A stretch of DNA of 64,000 nt from Microvirgula aerodenitrificans DSM 15089 (GTDB lineage Bacteria; Pseudomonadota; Gammaproteobacteria; Burkholderiales; Aquaspirillaceae). The notes beneath the pieces are model-generated. The model did not search any database. It was not told where the DNA came from and worked only from the letters and a program-made list of their open reading frames with translations. A program made the translations under genes and the position numbers. The stretch lies in contig NZ_JHVK01000010.1 in assembly GCF_000620105.1 (NCBI RefSeq), positions 1 through 64,000 of the forward strand. The letters are read 5' to 3'. Positions 1-8,290 of the stretch are shown here, piece by piece (position 1 is the stretch's first letter; each line of letters starts with the position of its first letter).

Positions 1-189
1 CCGGCCCGATTGCCATCGGCCAGTGCGCCGGGACTGCCACCGGCCTGGCACTACCAGCAGGCCAGTAACCTGAGTCAGTCGCTACCGATGGTGGTGGTCG
101 CAGCAGGTCCGGAAGTACTGGCCGGCATGCCCGGTAATCGCCCGCCGTACCACCGTCGCAGGGATGAGTCAGCCTCCTTTGCGCGGCTT

Positions 190-203
190 TTGACCCCGAT
201 CAA
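190..203 (+). promoter_or_regulatory. FNR/Anr-type box upstream of nrdD
   Basis: The sequence TTGAC-CCCG-ATCAA fits the FNR/CRP-family consensus TTGAY-N4-RTCAA. Its centre at about 196.5 would place a class II transcription start near 238, just ahead of the anaerobic reductase gene. This agrees with anaerobic induction of class III ribonucleotide reductase. No strong -10 hexamer is evident, so the exact start is unknown. Confidence 0.7.
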
Positions 204-235
204 GCCTTTCTGTCTTACCCGTGTCATGGACAAAA

Positions 236-251
236 AATCAACATATAGTGC
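236..251 (+). promoter_or_regulatory. NrdR box 1 (weaker)
   Basis: AATCAACATATAGTGC matches about 11 of 16 positions of the NrdR consensus ACACWATATMTWGTGT, including a perfect right half (ATATAGTG). It starts exactly 30 bp before the second box, about three helical turns, which is the usual arrangement of paired NrdR sites on ribonucleotide reductase promoters. Confidence 0.6.
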
Positions 252-265
252 AAACCTGACTTAAA

Positions 266-281
266 ACACTAGATGTTGTGA
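266..281 (+). promoter_or_regulatory. NrdR box 2, overlapping the nrdD start
   Basis: ACACTAGATGTTGTGA matches 13 of 16 positions of the NrdR consensus. The box runs into the start codons of nrdD (GTG at 278, ATG at 281), so bound NrdR would cover the translation start as well as block transcription. Confidence 0.65.
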
Positions 282-2002
282 TGACTGACACGACGCTTAT
301 CAATCCGTTGAGTACGCTCGACGAATACCTCAGCCGCGCCGACTGGCGCGTCTCCGCCAACGCGAACCAGGGCTACAGCCTCGGCGGCATGATCCTGAAC
401 GCGGCCGGCAAGCTGACTGCCAACTACTGGCTGGATGGCATCTACACGGCGGAGATTGCCCGGGCGCACCGCGACGCGGACTTCCACCTGCACGATCTTG
501 ACGTGCTGGCCGGCTATTGCGCCGGGTGGTCGTTGCGCCAGTTGCTGCATGAAGGGTTCAACGGCGTACCGGGACGGATCGAGGCAGGGGCGCCGAAGCA
601 CCTGTCGTCGGCGCTCGGTCAGATGGTGAACTTCCTTGGCACGCTGCAGAACGAATGGGCCGGTGCGCAGGCGTTCTCCAGTGTCGACACCTATCTGGCG
701 CCGTTCGTTCGCCGCGACGGGCTCGACGACCGTGCCATCGAGCAGGCGATGCAGGAGTTCGTCTACAACCTCAATGTGCCGTCGCGCTGGGGCACGCAGA
801 CGCCGTTTACCAACCTGACCTTCGACTGGACCTGCCCAGTGGACCTGCGCGAGCAGATTCCGGTCATCGCCGGCGAGGAAATGCCTTTCAGCTATGGCGA
901 CTGTCAGCCGGAAATGGACCGCATCAATCGCGTGTTCCTCGATGTGATGTCGCAGGGTGACGTGCATGGCCGCGCGTTCACTTTTCCGATTCCGACCTAC
1001 AACATCACTCCGGACTTCGACTGGGATAGCGACAACGCCGACCGCTTGTTCGCGATGACCGCCAAGTATGGCCTGCCGTACTTCCAGAACTTCCTGAACT
1101 CGGATCTGGAACCGCAGATGGTGCGTTCGATGTGCTGCCGGCTGCAGCTCGACCTGCGCGAACTGCTGAAGCGCGGCAATGGTCTGTTCGGCAGCGCCGA
1201 GCAGACCGGTTCGCTCGGCGTGGTGACGCTGAACTGCGCCCGGCTCGGTTATCGCTTCGCCGGTGATCGCGATGCCCTGTTCGCTGCCACCGACCGGCTG
1301 CTGGAACTGGCGCGCGACAGCCTGGAGATCAAGCGCGAGAAAGTTCAGGGCTGGATGGATGCCGGGCTGTACCCGTATTCGCGTCGCTACCTCGGCACGC
1401 TGCGCAATCACTTCTCGACGGTGGGGGTGAACGGCATCAACGAGATGGTGCGCAACTTCAGCGGCGGCGCCTGGGATATCGCCAGCGAGGACGGACTGCA
1501 GCTGGCAGTGGATCTGCTCGACCATATTCGTGCTGCCATGGTCCGCTTCCAGGAAGAAACCGGCCATCTGTACAACCTCGAAGCCACGCCGGCGGAAGGC
1601 ACGACCTACCGCTTTGCCCGCGAGGACCGCAAGCGCTTCCCGGACATCCTGCAGGCCGGCACGGCCGACAAGCCGTACTACACCAATTCCAGCCAGTTGC
1701 CGGCCGGTTATACCGACGATCCGTTCGCGGCACTGGCGCATCAGGAGCCGCTGCAGCGCCGCTATACCGGCGGCACGGTCCTGCACCTGTACATGACCGA
1801 GGCGATCAGCTCGGCTGATGCATGCAAGCGGCTGGTGCGGCGTTCGCTGGAGCGCTTCCGCCTGCCGTACCTGACGGTCACGCCGACCTTCTCGGTCTGC
1901 CCGGTGCACGGCTACCTCAGCGGCCATCACGAATACTGCCCCAAGTGCGACGCCGAGAAGCTGGCCAGCCGCGCGGCGGGCCAATGCGGGTGTGCGGCCT
2001 GA
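281..2002 (+). CDS. nrdD: Anaerobic (class III) ribonucleoside-triphosphate reductase, large subunit without its glycyl-radical tail
   Basis: Reduces ribonucleotides to deoxyribonucleotides without oxygen, using a glycyl radical installed by NrdG. Visible NrdD signatures are ANANQGYSLGG near residue 27, the thiyl-radical cysteine in LAGYCAGWSL (about residue 80), the second active-site cysteine in RSMCCRL (285/286) and a C-terminal metal-binding segment (CPVH ... CPKC). There is no N-terminal ATP-cone and the start cannot move upstream, because an in-frame TGA sits at 257-259. The alternative start is GTG 278. The protein ends right after the zinc segment. The usual C-terminal glycyl-radical loop is missing and is encoded by the next gene. 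Promoter elements suggest FNR and NrdR control. Confidence 0.9.
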   Translation: MTDTTLINPLSTLDEYLSRADWRVSANANQGYSLGGMILNAAGKLTANYWLDGIYTAEIARAHRDADFHLHDLDVLAGYCAGWSLRQLLHEGFNGVPGRIEAGAPKHLSSALGQMVNFLGTLQNEWAGAQAFSSVDTYLAPFVRRDGLDDRAIEQAMQEFVYNLNVPSRWGTQTPFTNLTFDWTCPVDLREQIPVIAGEEMPFSYGDCQPEMDRINRVFLDVMSQGDVHGRAFTFPIPTYNITPDFDWDSDNADRLFAMTAKYGLPYFQNFLNSDLEPQMVRSMCCRLQLDLRELLKRGNGLFGSAEQTGSLGVVTLNCARLGYRFAGDRDALFAATDRLLELARDSLEIKREKVQGWMDAGLYPYSRRYLGTLRNHFSTVGVNGINEMVRNFSGGAWDIASEDGLQLAVDLLDHIRAAMVRFQEETGHLYNLEATPAEGTTYRFAREDRKRFPDILQAGTADKPYYTNSSQLPAGYTDDPFAALAHQEPLQRRYTGGTVLHLYMTEAISSADACKRLVRRSLERFRLPYLTVTPTFSVCPVHGYLSGHHEYCPKCDAEKLASRAAGQCGCAA

Positions 2003-2043
2003 ACGCCGCCATTCCGTCCACTTCCATCCGAGGAGAGAAATCC

Positions 2044-2220
2044 ATGACTCAGCACGACCAACAATCGACCCGTTCCACGCTGGCGCCGGAAGAGCGCACC
2101 CGCTGCGAAGTGTGGACCCGGGTAATGGGCTATTTCCGCCCGGTGTCGGCGTTCAATGTCGGCAAGCAGGGCGAGTTCGAAGAACGTGTCCACTTCGATG
2201 AATCCCGTACCCGTCATTGA
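2044..2220 (+). CDS. Separate 58-residue glycyl-radical subunit of NrdD
   Basis: This small protein carries the motif CEVWTRVMGYFRPVSAFNVGKQ, which in one-piece NrdD enzymes forms the C-terminal glycyl-radical loop; the expected radical residue is Gly29. It has its own AGGAGAG ribosome site at 2031-2037 and an ATG, lies 41 bp after the nrdD stop in another frame, and overlaps nrdG. A frameshift is unlikely because a stop, a spacer and a good Shine-Dalgarno separate the pieces. I infer that the two chains assemble into a working reductase, or that this is a replaceable radical module comparable in idea to GrcA (YfiD) for pyruvate formate-lyase. Short stand-alone proteins of this kind may exist elsewhere under the NrdD family name. 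Confidence 0.85.
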   Translation: MTQHDQQSTRSTLAPEERTRCEVWTRVMGYFRPVSAFNVGKQGEFEERVHFDESRTRH

Positions 2221-2923
2221 GCGGCAGGCGACAGCGGTGACCGGCGGCCTGCCGGTCGCCGGTGTCGAACCGTTTTCCACTTGCGACTGGCCCGGGCGGC
2301 TGGTCGCGACCGTATTCGTCGCCGGTTGCCCGTGGCGCTGCGGCTATTGCCACAATGCCGGCATCCAGTCGCGCGATGCCGGTACGCTGGACTGGGACAC
2401 GGTGCGCCGGCGGCTGGCGCCACGCGCCGGTTTTCTTGATGGTGTGGTGTTCTCCGGTGGCGAACCGACGCTGGCGCCGCAGCTGCCGGACTGGATGGAC
2501 GAGATGCGGGCGCTGGGTTTCGGCATTGGCCTGCATACGGCCGGCATTTATCCGGACCGGCTGGCGCGGGTGGCGAAACGGGCCGACTGGATCGGTCTGG
2601 ACGTCAAGGCGGCGCCGGGCGGCATCGACGCCGTGACCCGGGTACCGGGCAGTGAAGCGCGGGTGTGGCGTGCGCTGGACATTGTCCAGGCCAGCGGCAC
2701 CCCGTTCGAGTGCCGGACCACGCTCGACCCGGGCTGCATGAATGCCGAAGATCTGTACCGGCTGGCCGACACGCTGGCGGCACGCGGCATCCGGCAGGTG
2801 GCCCTGCAACTGGGCCGGCAGGCCGACGGACTGCCGCTGTCCGACCCGGCGCGCTGGCCCGGTGCCGCAGTGCTCGACTACTGGCGCGAGCGCTTTGTGT
2901 CTTTCAGCTGGCGCGAGGCATGA
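2198..2923 (+). CDS. nrdG: Anaerobic ribonucleotide reductase activating protein (radical SAM)
   Basis: NrdG uses a [4Fe-4S] cluster and S-adenosylmethionine to create the glycyl radical on NrdD. The cluster motif CPWRCGYC (CX3CX2C) is at residues 44-51, followed by FSGGEPTL, the usual SAM-binding GGE element. At 241 residues it is longer than the short E. coli NrdG and resembles the PflA-like NrdG group. The chosen ATG at 2198 overlaps the glycyl-radical gene by 23 bp, implying coupled translation; an upstream in-frame start at 2156 would overlap it much further. The 3' end overlaps tatD convergently. Confidence 0.9.
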   Translation: MNPVPVIERQATAVTGGLPVAGVEPFSTCDWPGRLVATVFVAGCPWRCGYCHNAGIQSRDAGTLDWDTVRRRLAPRAGFLDGVVFSGGEPTLAPQLPDWMDEMRALGFGIGLHTAGIYPDRLARVAKRADWIGLDVKAAPGGIDAVTRVPGSEARVWRALDIVQASGTPFECRTTLDPGCMNAEDLYRLADTLAARGIRQVALQLGRQADGLPLSDPARWPGAAVLDYWRERFVSFSWREA

Positions 2924-3677
2924 GCGGCAGGCCGAGTGCTGCCCGCGCATTGGCGCTGGTGGCCTCGGCCACCTGTTCGCTGTCGAGCTGGCGCAGGCTG
3001 GCGAGTTCGCTGGCGTAGCGGGCGACATCGGCTGGTTCGCTGCGGGCGGCCCAGGCAGGCGGGATGTCCGGTGCATCGGTTTCCAGTACCAGCGCGTCGA
3101 GTGGCAGCGTGGCCGCCAGCCGGCGGATGCGCAGGGAACCGGAATAGGTCATCGCGCCGCCAAAGCCGAGTTTCAGTCCCTGACGCAGACAGGCGCGTGC
3201 CTGCTCCTCACTGCCGTTGAAAGCGTGGGCGATGCCGCGCTCGATGCCAAAGCGGCGCAGATACTTCAATACCCGGTCGGCGGAGCGCCGCACATGCAGC
3301 AGCACCGGCAGGTCGTGTTTTTTCGCCAGCCGCAATTGCTCGGCAAACAGGCGTTCCTGTCGCGCCGGGTCGATCTGCTCCAGATAGAAATCCAGGCCGA
3401 TTTCGCCGACCGCTACCGGTTTCTCGCGCGTCAGCCACTCGTCCAGCTGTTCCAGGTCGCTGTCCAGATGCTGATCGGTGTAGATCGGATGCAGACCGAA
3501 CGCCGGCAGACAGCCGTAGCGGTCGCGCATGTCGCGGGTGGTGGCGAAGTTGGCAACCGTGACGGCCGGCACCACGATATCGGTCACGCCGGCCCCGCGC
3601 GCGGCGTCGACCAGCGCGTCCCGCTCGCGGTCGAATTCGGGCGCGTCGAGATGGCAGTGGGTATCGATCAGCATCAT
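2904..3677 (-). CDS. tatD: TatD family metal-dependent hydrolase/DNase
   Basis: TIM-barrel metallohydrolase of the TatD/YcfH family. Family members have Mg-dependent 3'-5' nuclease activity. Metal ligands are visible as DTHCHLD at the N-terminus, GEIGLDFY in the middle, LLHVRRS and AHAFNGS, and the late ETDAPDIPP. Length (257 aa) is normal. ATG at 3677 or the adjacent ATG at 3674 is preferred over the upstream GTG. It runs convergently into nrdG with a 20-bp overlap. Confidence 0.85.
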   Translation of the reverse strand: MMLIDTHCHLDAPEFDRERDALVDAARGAGVTDIVVPAVTVANFATTRDMRDRYGCLPAFGLHPIYTDQHLDSDLEQLDEWLTREKPVAVGEIGLDFYLEQIDPARQERLFAEQLRLAKKHDLPVLLHVRRSADRVLKYLRRFGIERGIAHAFNGSEEQARACLRQGLKLGFGGAMTYSGSLRIRRLAATLPLDALVLETDAPDIPPAWAARSEPADVARYASELASLRQLDSEQVAEATSANARAALGLPLMPRAS

Positions 3678-3729
3678 GGGCACAGTGTAGGGCTGCAGGG
3701 TGGCTGCCGCGATGATTTCCGCTGCCGGA

Positions 3730-4515
3730 TCAGGGGTGGGGCATGATTTGCAGCAGGGTGACGGCGGTATTGTCGGCGCTGGCGCGGCGGTCCGCCGTCG
3801 GTGCAGCGCTCTGCACGGCGATCAGGCGCGGGCCGTCGGCAGTCTCGAGCCAGATGGGCGAGCCGCTGTCGCCGGACAGGGTGTCGCAGCGATGGGACAG
3901 GGTATTGTCGTCGTTCAGTGCGGTGACCCGGCAGTCACGGTGGGTGTACAGCTGTTCGCGGTGGTCGTAGGCATAGCCGGCCTGCTCGACGCGGTTGTCA
4001 CGGCGGGTCAGCGCATCGCGCAGTGCGTCACGATCGCCGTCGAAAGCCGGCATGGGGGCGATGTCGGCGCGGCCGCGCAATCTGGTGACGCGGACCAGTG
4101 CAATATCGAAGGGTGCTGCCCGGGTGCGGATGAACAGGCGTTCGCCGACCTGATGCACGCCGTGGCGAAAGCCCGGTGGCACCTGCATGCCGGTGGCGCG
4201 GTAGATGGCCTGGCCACGGCCGTCGCGGTAGCCGGCCATAAAGCTGACCGGCCGGTCGACGCGGCCGGGCTCGGTCGCAAAACAGTGGGCGGCCGTGGCG
4301 ACCAGGTCCGGCGCAATCAGCGTGGCCGAGCAGCGGGCGCCGCTCTGCATCTCCAGTTTGCCGATGGCCGCGTACGGCGCGACGCTGTTGTCGTCGACGG
4401 CCACGCGGTCGTCGTGGCCGAACAGCAACTGGCGCCGCTGCGCCGCGCTGTCCGCACCGGCGACCATGGGCAGCAGGGCCAGGCAGAGCGCGAGTACGCG
4501 CAACAGCACGGACAT
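3730..4515 (-). CDS. Secreted trypsin-like serine protease
   Basis: S1-family fold with an N-terminal signal peptide (about residues 1-20). The whole triad is present: His in TAAHCF, Asp in PFDIALVRV and Ser in SGDSGSPIW. Two Cys around the His and two around the Ser could form the usual disulfides. The substrate is unknown. The start overlaps the stop of the upstream exported 89-residue gene (TGATG), so the two are probably translated together. Confidence 0.8.
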   Translation of the reverse strand: MSVLLRVLALCLALLPMVAGADSAAQRRQLLFGHDDRVAVDDNSVAPYAAIGKLEMQSGARCSATLIAPDLVATAAHCFATEPGRVDRPVSFMAGYRDGRGQAIYRATGMQVPPGFRHGVHQVGERLFIRTRAAPFDIALVRVTRLRGRADIAPMPAFDGDRDALRDALTRRDNRVEQAGYAYDHREQLYTHRDCRVTALNDDNTLSHRCDTLSGDSGSPIWLETADGPRLIAVQSAAPTADRRASADNTAVTLLQIMPHP

Positions 4516-4784
4516 CAGTGCAGGATCTTGGGGCTGGAGTGGGCGACCGGGCCGGCCACGCGGTTCTGCGCGCTGTGGTCGGCCTTGATGTCGGGACGCT
4601 TGCTCATGTACGGAATGGCGGAGGACGACGGGACCGGCTTGCGCGAGCCGGGCTTCTTCAGGGTTTTCTTTTCCACCTTGACGTCGGCGACCTGGACGAA
4701 CGGGTCCGGCGCAGACGCGGCGGCCAGCGCGACGGCACCGGCGCTACAGCAGGCCGCCAGCAGGAGGACACACAGTTTGTTCAT
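4515..4784 (-). CDS. Hypothetical small exported protein paired with the protease
   Basis: 89 residues. A signal peptide is clear (hydrophobic stretch from residue 4, ending near AAASA). The mature part of about 65 residues is hydrophilic and rich in Lys, Pro and Ser, with no family I recognise. Its stop overlaps the protease start, which suggests a functional pair such as pro-region or inhibitor, chaperone or substrate. That role is inference from position only. Confidence 0.6.
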   Translation of the reverse strand: MNKLCVLLLAACCSAGAVALAAASAPDPFVQVADVKVEKKTLKKPGSRKPVPSSSAIPYMSKRPDIKADHSAQNRVAGPVAHSSPKILH

Positions 4785-4920
4785 GAACGTCTCCCGTCAA
4801 AGGCCGCCGGCCGGCGACATGCCGGCAGGATCAGAGCGTTCATTATTTTTTTTATGTCATCCGCTGTACAGAAGGTGATTTTTTTGGTTTGTAACGCGGT
4901 GTAGATAAACGCTTTTTACA

Positions 4921-6219
4921 TCATTGGGTTAGCGGTGTCGGCCAGACCAGCGTCAGCCGGGCGCCGCCCAGCGGCGCATCGCCGACCCGGACTTCGCCGC
5001 GATGCCAGCGCATGATCCGCTGCACGATGGCCAGGCCCAGCCCGTAGCCGCCGGTCTTGCGACTGCGCGACACGTCGAGGCGGGTAAACGGCTGCAGTAC
5101 CTGGTCGCGGCTTTCGGCCGGGATGCCGGGGCCGTCGTCATCGACGTGGATGGTCATCTGCTGGTCGCGCCACAGTGCGCTGATGGCGACCTGGCCGCCG
5201 CCATGCCGGCGGGCGTTGACGATCAGGTTGGCGACGGCGCGGCCAAGGTAGTACGGGTCGCCGAGCACCGCCTGGTCGTCCTGCAGGTTGCAGCTCAGCG
5301 TCGGCGGCGTGTCGCCCCAGTCGAAGCCGGCCAGCATCTCGTCCAGCCACGGGCGGATGACGATCGGCTGGGTGTTCAGCTCCAGCTCCGGCCGTTCCAG
5401 ATTGCCGAGCAGCAGCAGTTCTTCGGTCATGTCGGTCAGATTGTCGAGGTCGCGACCGATCTGCTCGATGACCTTCTCGGCGCCGGTGGCCTCGGCGGTG
5501 ACGCCCCGCAGCATTTCCAGCCGGTAGCGCAGACGGGCGATCGGCGTGCGCAGGTCGTGCGATACGGCATTGATCATCACCTTGCGGCCGGCGATCAGCT
5601 CCTCGATATTGCTTGCCATGCCGTTGACGGTATTGCCGAGATCGGCCAGCGCCGAGGTGTCCGGCAGCACCGCGCGCGCGGCGAAGTCGCCGCTGCCGAG
5701 ACGGCGCGACACCTGGGTCAGCTCACGCGCATGCCGCCACAGCGGCCTGATCCACAGGAAGGTCGGCACGCCGAGTGTCAGGCACAGGCTGAGAATGGCG
5801 AACACGTCGATCCACTGCAGGGTGCCGACATAGTGCAGGTAGCTGACCGGTCCCATCGCCACCAGGTATTCGCTGTGCGGGATGCGCTGCAGGAACAGAT
5901 TGCTGTCCTCGAGCCGGATGATGCTGCCTTCACGCAGCGCCTTCTGGTTTTCCGGCGACAGCACGTAGGCATCCAGCGCCTCGATCTCGACCGGTAGCGG
6001 GATGCGGTTGCGGATATTGTTCAGCGCATCCTCCCACTCCGATTCCGGGTAGTCGGACAGCTCGCGCTCGATCAGGTACAGCGAGGTCTCGAAGATGTCG
6101 ATCAGGTAGCGCTGGGTCGTGCCGCGCACCTCGTTCTTGTAGATCGCGCCGATGACCAGCACCGAAATCAGGAAACTGACGACAACCGTAATGTAGAAGC
6201 GGAAGAACAGCTTGCGCAT
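4921..6219 (-). CDS. rstB: Sensor histidine kinase, RstB-like
   Basis: Inner-membrane sensor kinase of 432 residues. Order: first membrane segment (about 6-26), periplasmic region, second membrane segment (near 150-170), HAMP, dimerisation/phosphoacceptor box VSHDLRTPIARLR with His at about 221, then an ATPase domain with VNARRHGGG (N box), DDDGPGIP (G1) and GGYGLGLAIV (G2). The ATG at 6219 is chosen because the protein then begins MRKLFFRFY, directly at the first membrane helix. The partner regulator lies 10 bp upstream and is strongly RstA-like. The stimulus is unknown. Confidence 0.8.
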   Translation of the reverse strand: MRKLFFRFYITVVVSFLISVLVIGAIYKNEVRGTTQRYLIDIFETSLYLIERELSDYPESEWEDALNNIRNRIPLPVEIEALDAYVLSPENQKALREGSIIRLEDSNLFLQRIPHSEYLVAMGPVSYLHYVGTLQWIDVFAILSLCLTLGVPTFLWIRPLWRHARELTQVSRRLGSGDFAARAVLPDTSALADLGNTVNGMASNIEELIAGRKVMINAVSHDLRTPIARLRYRLEMLRGVTAEATGAEKVIEQIGRDLDNLTDMTEELLLLGNLERPELELNTQPIVIRPWLDEMLAGFDWGDTPPTLSCNLQDDQAVLGDPYYLGRAVANLIVNARRHGGGQVAISALWRDQQMTIHVDDDGPGIPAESRDQVLQPFTRLDVSRSRKTGGYGLGLAIVQRIMRWHRGEVRVGDAPLGGARLTLVWPTPLTQ

Positions 6220-6229
6220 GGCGGGGGCT

Positions 6230-6943
6230 TCAGCGCCAGACGTCGTTGGCGAACAGATAGCCCTTGTGGCGGATGGTCTTGATCTTGCGCGGATCGGCCG
6301 TGTCGTCGCCAAGCTTCTTGCGCAGCCGCGAAATGGCCACGTCGATCGAACGGTCCAGACCGTCGTAGCGCACGCCGCGCAGCGTCATCAGCAGGTCGTC
6401 GCGGGTCAGCACCTCGCCGGCATGGCTGGCCAGCTCCCACAGCAGGTCGAAGTCGCCGGTCGACAGCGGGATCGGTTCGTTCAGGAAACGCACGCTGCGG
6501 TTCATGTGGTCGATCTGCAGCGTGCCGAAGTCGAGAATCTTGTCGGCCTTCTTGCCGGCCGGGCCCGGTTCCGGCGCCGCGTGCGACTGGCGCAGGTGGG
6601 CACGGATGCGGGCCAGCAGCACCGAAGGCGGCGTGGTCTTCAGCACATAGTCGTTGGCACCGAGCTCGAAGCCGAGAATCTGGTTCATGTCGCTGTTCAG
6701 CGAAGTCAGCATCACGATCGGACCCTGATAGTCGACCCGCAGCTCGCGACACAACGTCAGCCCGTCCTTGCCCGGCAGCATGATGTCGAGCAGCACCAGG
6801 TCCGGCGGGTCGGCCAGAATGGCCTCCAGCGCAGTGTCGCCACGGTCGATGACCGCGATGTCGAATCCGTAACTTCTGAGGTAGTCGCCGATCAGTTCGG
6901 CGAGTTCGGCGTCGTCTTCAACAAAAGTGATGCGAGGGTTCAC
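6230..6943 (-). CDS. rstA: OmpR-family response regulator, RstA-like
   Basis: Receiver domain with phospho-acceptor Asp53 (LLDIMLPGKDG) and the conserved Lys102 in the RstA-type context VLKTTPP, followed by a winged-helix DNA-binding domain (SRLRKKLGDD, HKGYLFA). The stretch TSLNSDMNQIL is characteristic of RstA. I prefer the GTG start at 6943: it gives VNPRITFVEDDAE, collinear with RstA, and has AGGGA upstream. An ATG at 6973 is the alternative. It is followed by the kinase gene, probably as one transcript. Confidence 0.8.
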   Translation of the reverse strand: MNPRITFVEDDAELAELIGDYLRSYGFDIAVIDRGDTALEAILADPPDLVLLDIMLPGKDGLTLCRELRVDYQGPIVMLTSLNSDMNQILGFELGANDYVLKTTPPSVLLARIRAHLRQSHAAPEPGPAGKKADKILDFGTLQIDHMNRSVRFLNEPIPLSTGDFDLLWELASHAGEVLTRDDLLMTLRGVRYDGLDRSIDVAISRLRKKLGDDTADPRKIKTIRHKGYLFANDVWR

Positions 6944-7075
6944 GGCGAGGTCCCTGATTTTGTCTGTCAGCATGGGGGGAATTGTAACGGGTTGGCCCGT
7001 CCGGCGCGCAGACGGCGACAAACTCCGTGGAGATTCCGTCGCCGCCGGCAGCGGACGCCGCCGCGGTGGCCGCCG

Positions 7076-8263
7076 TTACAGCAGGGTAATGGCCATCGCC
7101 GTGGCCTCGCCGCCGCCGATGCACAGGCTGGCGATGCCGCGCTTCAGTCCGCGCTGGCGCAGCGCATGGATCAGGGTGACGACAATGCGGGCACCGGAGG
7201 CGCCGACCGGGTGGCCGAGTGCGCAGGCGCCGCCATTGACGTTGACCTTGTCGGCCGGCAGGTCCAGCTCGGTGATGGCCGCCAGTGTGACCACGGCAAA
7301 GGCTTCATTGATCTCGTACAGATCGACATCGGCCTGACGCCAGCCGGTGCGTTCGAACAGCGCGCGCATCGCACCGACCGGGGCGGTGGTGAACCACGAC
7401 GGTGCGTGGGCGAAACTGGTGTGGCCGTCGATGCGGGCGATCGGCTTCAGCCCGCGACGGGCGGCTTCGCTTTCACGCATCAGCACCAGCGCGGCGGCGC
7501 CATCGGAAATCGAGCTGGCATTGGCGGCCGTGACCGTACCGTCCGCGGCAAAGGCCGGTTTCAGCGTCGGAATGCGGTCGAGGCGGGCGGCCAGCGGCTG
7601 CTCGTCGGTGTCGATTACCTGGTTGCCGCCGCGCTGCGGCACGTCGACCGGCACGATCTCGTCGCGGAAGGCACCTTCGCGGATGGCTTCCTGCGCCCGC
7701 AGCAGCGAGCGGATGGCAAAGGTGTCCTGCTGCTCGCGGGTAAAGCCGTAATGCGCGGCGCAGCGTTCGGCGAACACTCCCATCAGCGTGCCTTTCTCGT
7801 ACACGTCTTCCAGCCCGTCCAGGAACATGTGGTCCTTGACCTCGCCATGCCCCATGCGCAGGCCGGTGCGTGCTTTCGGCAGCAGATACGGCGCATTGGA
7901 CATGCTTTCCATGCCGCCGGCGGCCACGACCCGGGCACTGCCGGCGAGCAGGGCATCGTGCGCCTGCATCAGGGTTTTCATGCCGGAGCCGCACATCTTG
8001 TTCACCGTGGTGCACGGCGTGTGCTCGGACAGCCCGGCGCCGAGCGCGGCCTGGCGGGCCGGTGCCTGGCCGAGCCCGGCCGGCAGCACGCAGCCCATCA
8101 GCAACTCGTCGACGTCATCGGCACCGATGCCGGCACGGGTGATGGCCGCGCGCAGGGCGGCGGCACCGAGGGTCGGGGCAGCGACCGGGGCCAGGTGGCC
8201 CTGAAAGCCGCCGATCGGGGTACGGACGGCGGAAACGATGACGACAGGATCCTGTTGCTGCAT
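7076..8263 (-). CDS. Acetyl-CoA C-acyltransferase (thiolase)
   Basis: Condensing/cleaving thiolase of 395 residues. The nucleophile Cys91 lies in NKMCGSGMK, the catalytic His in GHPVGASGAR and the second Cys in LCIGGGEA. ATG 8263 is preferred because AAAGGAG precedes it; an upstream start at 8281 has none. A palindromic LiuR site lies 28 bp upstream, so the gene probably belongs to the LiuR regulon, either for acetoacetyl-CoA cleavage at the end of branched-chain or fatty acid catabolism or, in reverse, for acetoacetyl-CoA synthesis. Confidence 0.85.
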   Translation of the reverse strand: MQQQDPVVIVSAVRTPIGGFQGHLAPVAAPTLGAAALRAAITRAGIGADDVDELLMGCVLPAGLGQAPARQAALGAGLSEHTPCTTVNKMCGSGMKTLMQAHDALLAGSARVVAAGGMESMSNAPYLLPKARTGLRMGHGEVKDHMFLDGLEDVYEKGTLMGVFAERCAAHYGFTREQQDTFAIRSLLRAQEAIREGAFRDEIVPVDVPQRGGNQVIDTDEQPLAARLDRIPTLKPAFAADGTVTAANASSISDGAAALVLMRESEAARRGLKPIARIDGHTSFAHAPSWFTTAPVGAMRALFERTGWRQADVDLYEINEAFAVVTLAAITELDLPADKVNVNGGACALGHPVGASGARIVVTLIHALRQRGLKRGIASLCIGGGEATAMAITLL

Positions 8264-8290
8264 TTTGCTGCTCCTTTGCATTGTTGTCTT

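Noticed and set aside
1-189. Possible cobalamin riboswitch or short gene upstream of nrdD (two GAGTCAG motifs, an 84-residue open frame).
   Set aside because: The B12-box and conserved core are not present in proper order, and the open frame has no ribosome site or recognisable family. Left unassigned.
269-1984. Very long minus-strand open frame opposite nrdD, and similar ones opposite mnmG, rsmG and lpoA.
   Set aside because: These are shadows caused by high GC and codon bias; their translations are low-complexity and lack family motifs.
1950-2060. Frameshift as explanation for the split nrdD.
   Set aside because: A stop codon, a 41-bp spacer with a good Shine-Dalgarno and a new ATG separate the parts; no single indel near 2000 gives a natural joined protein.
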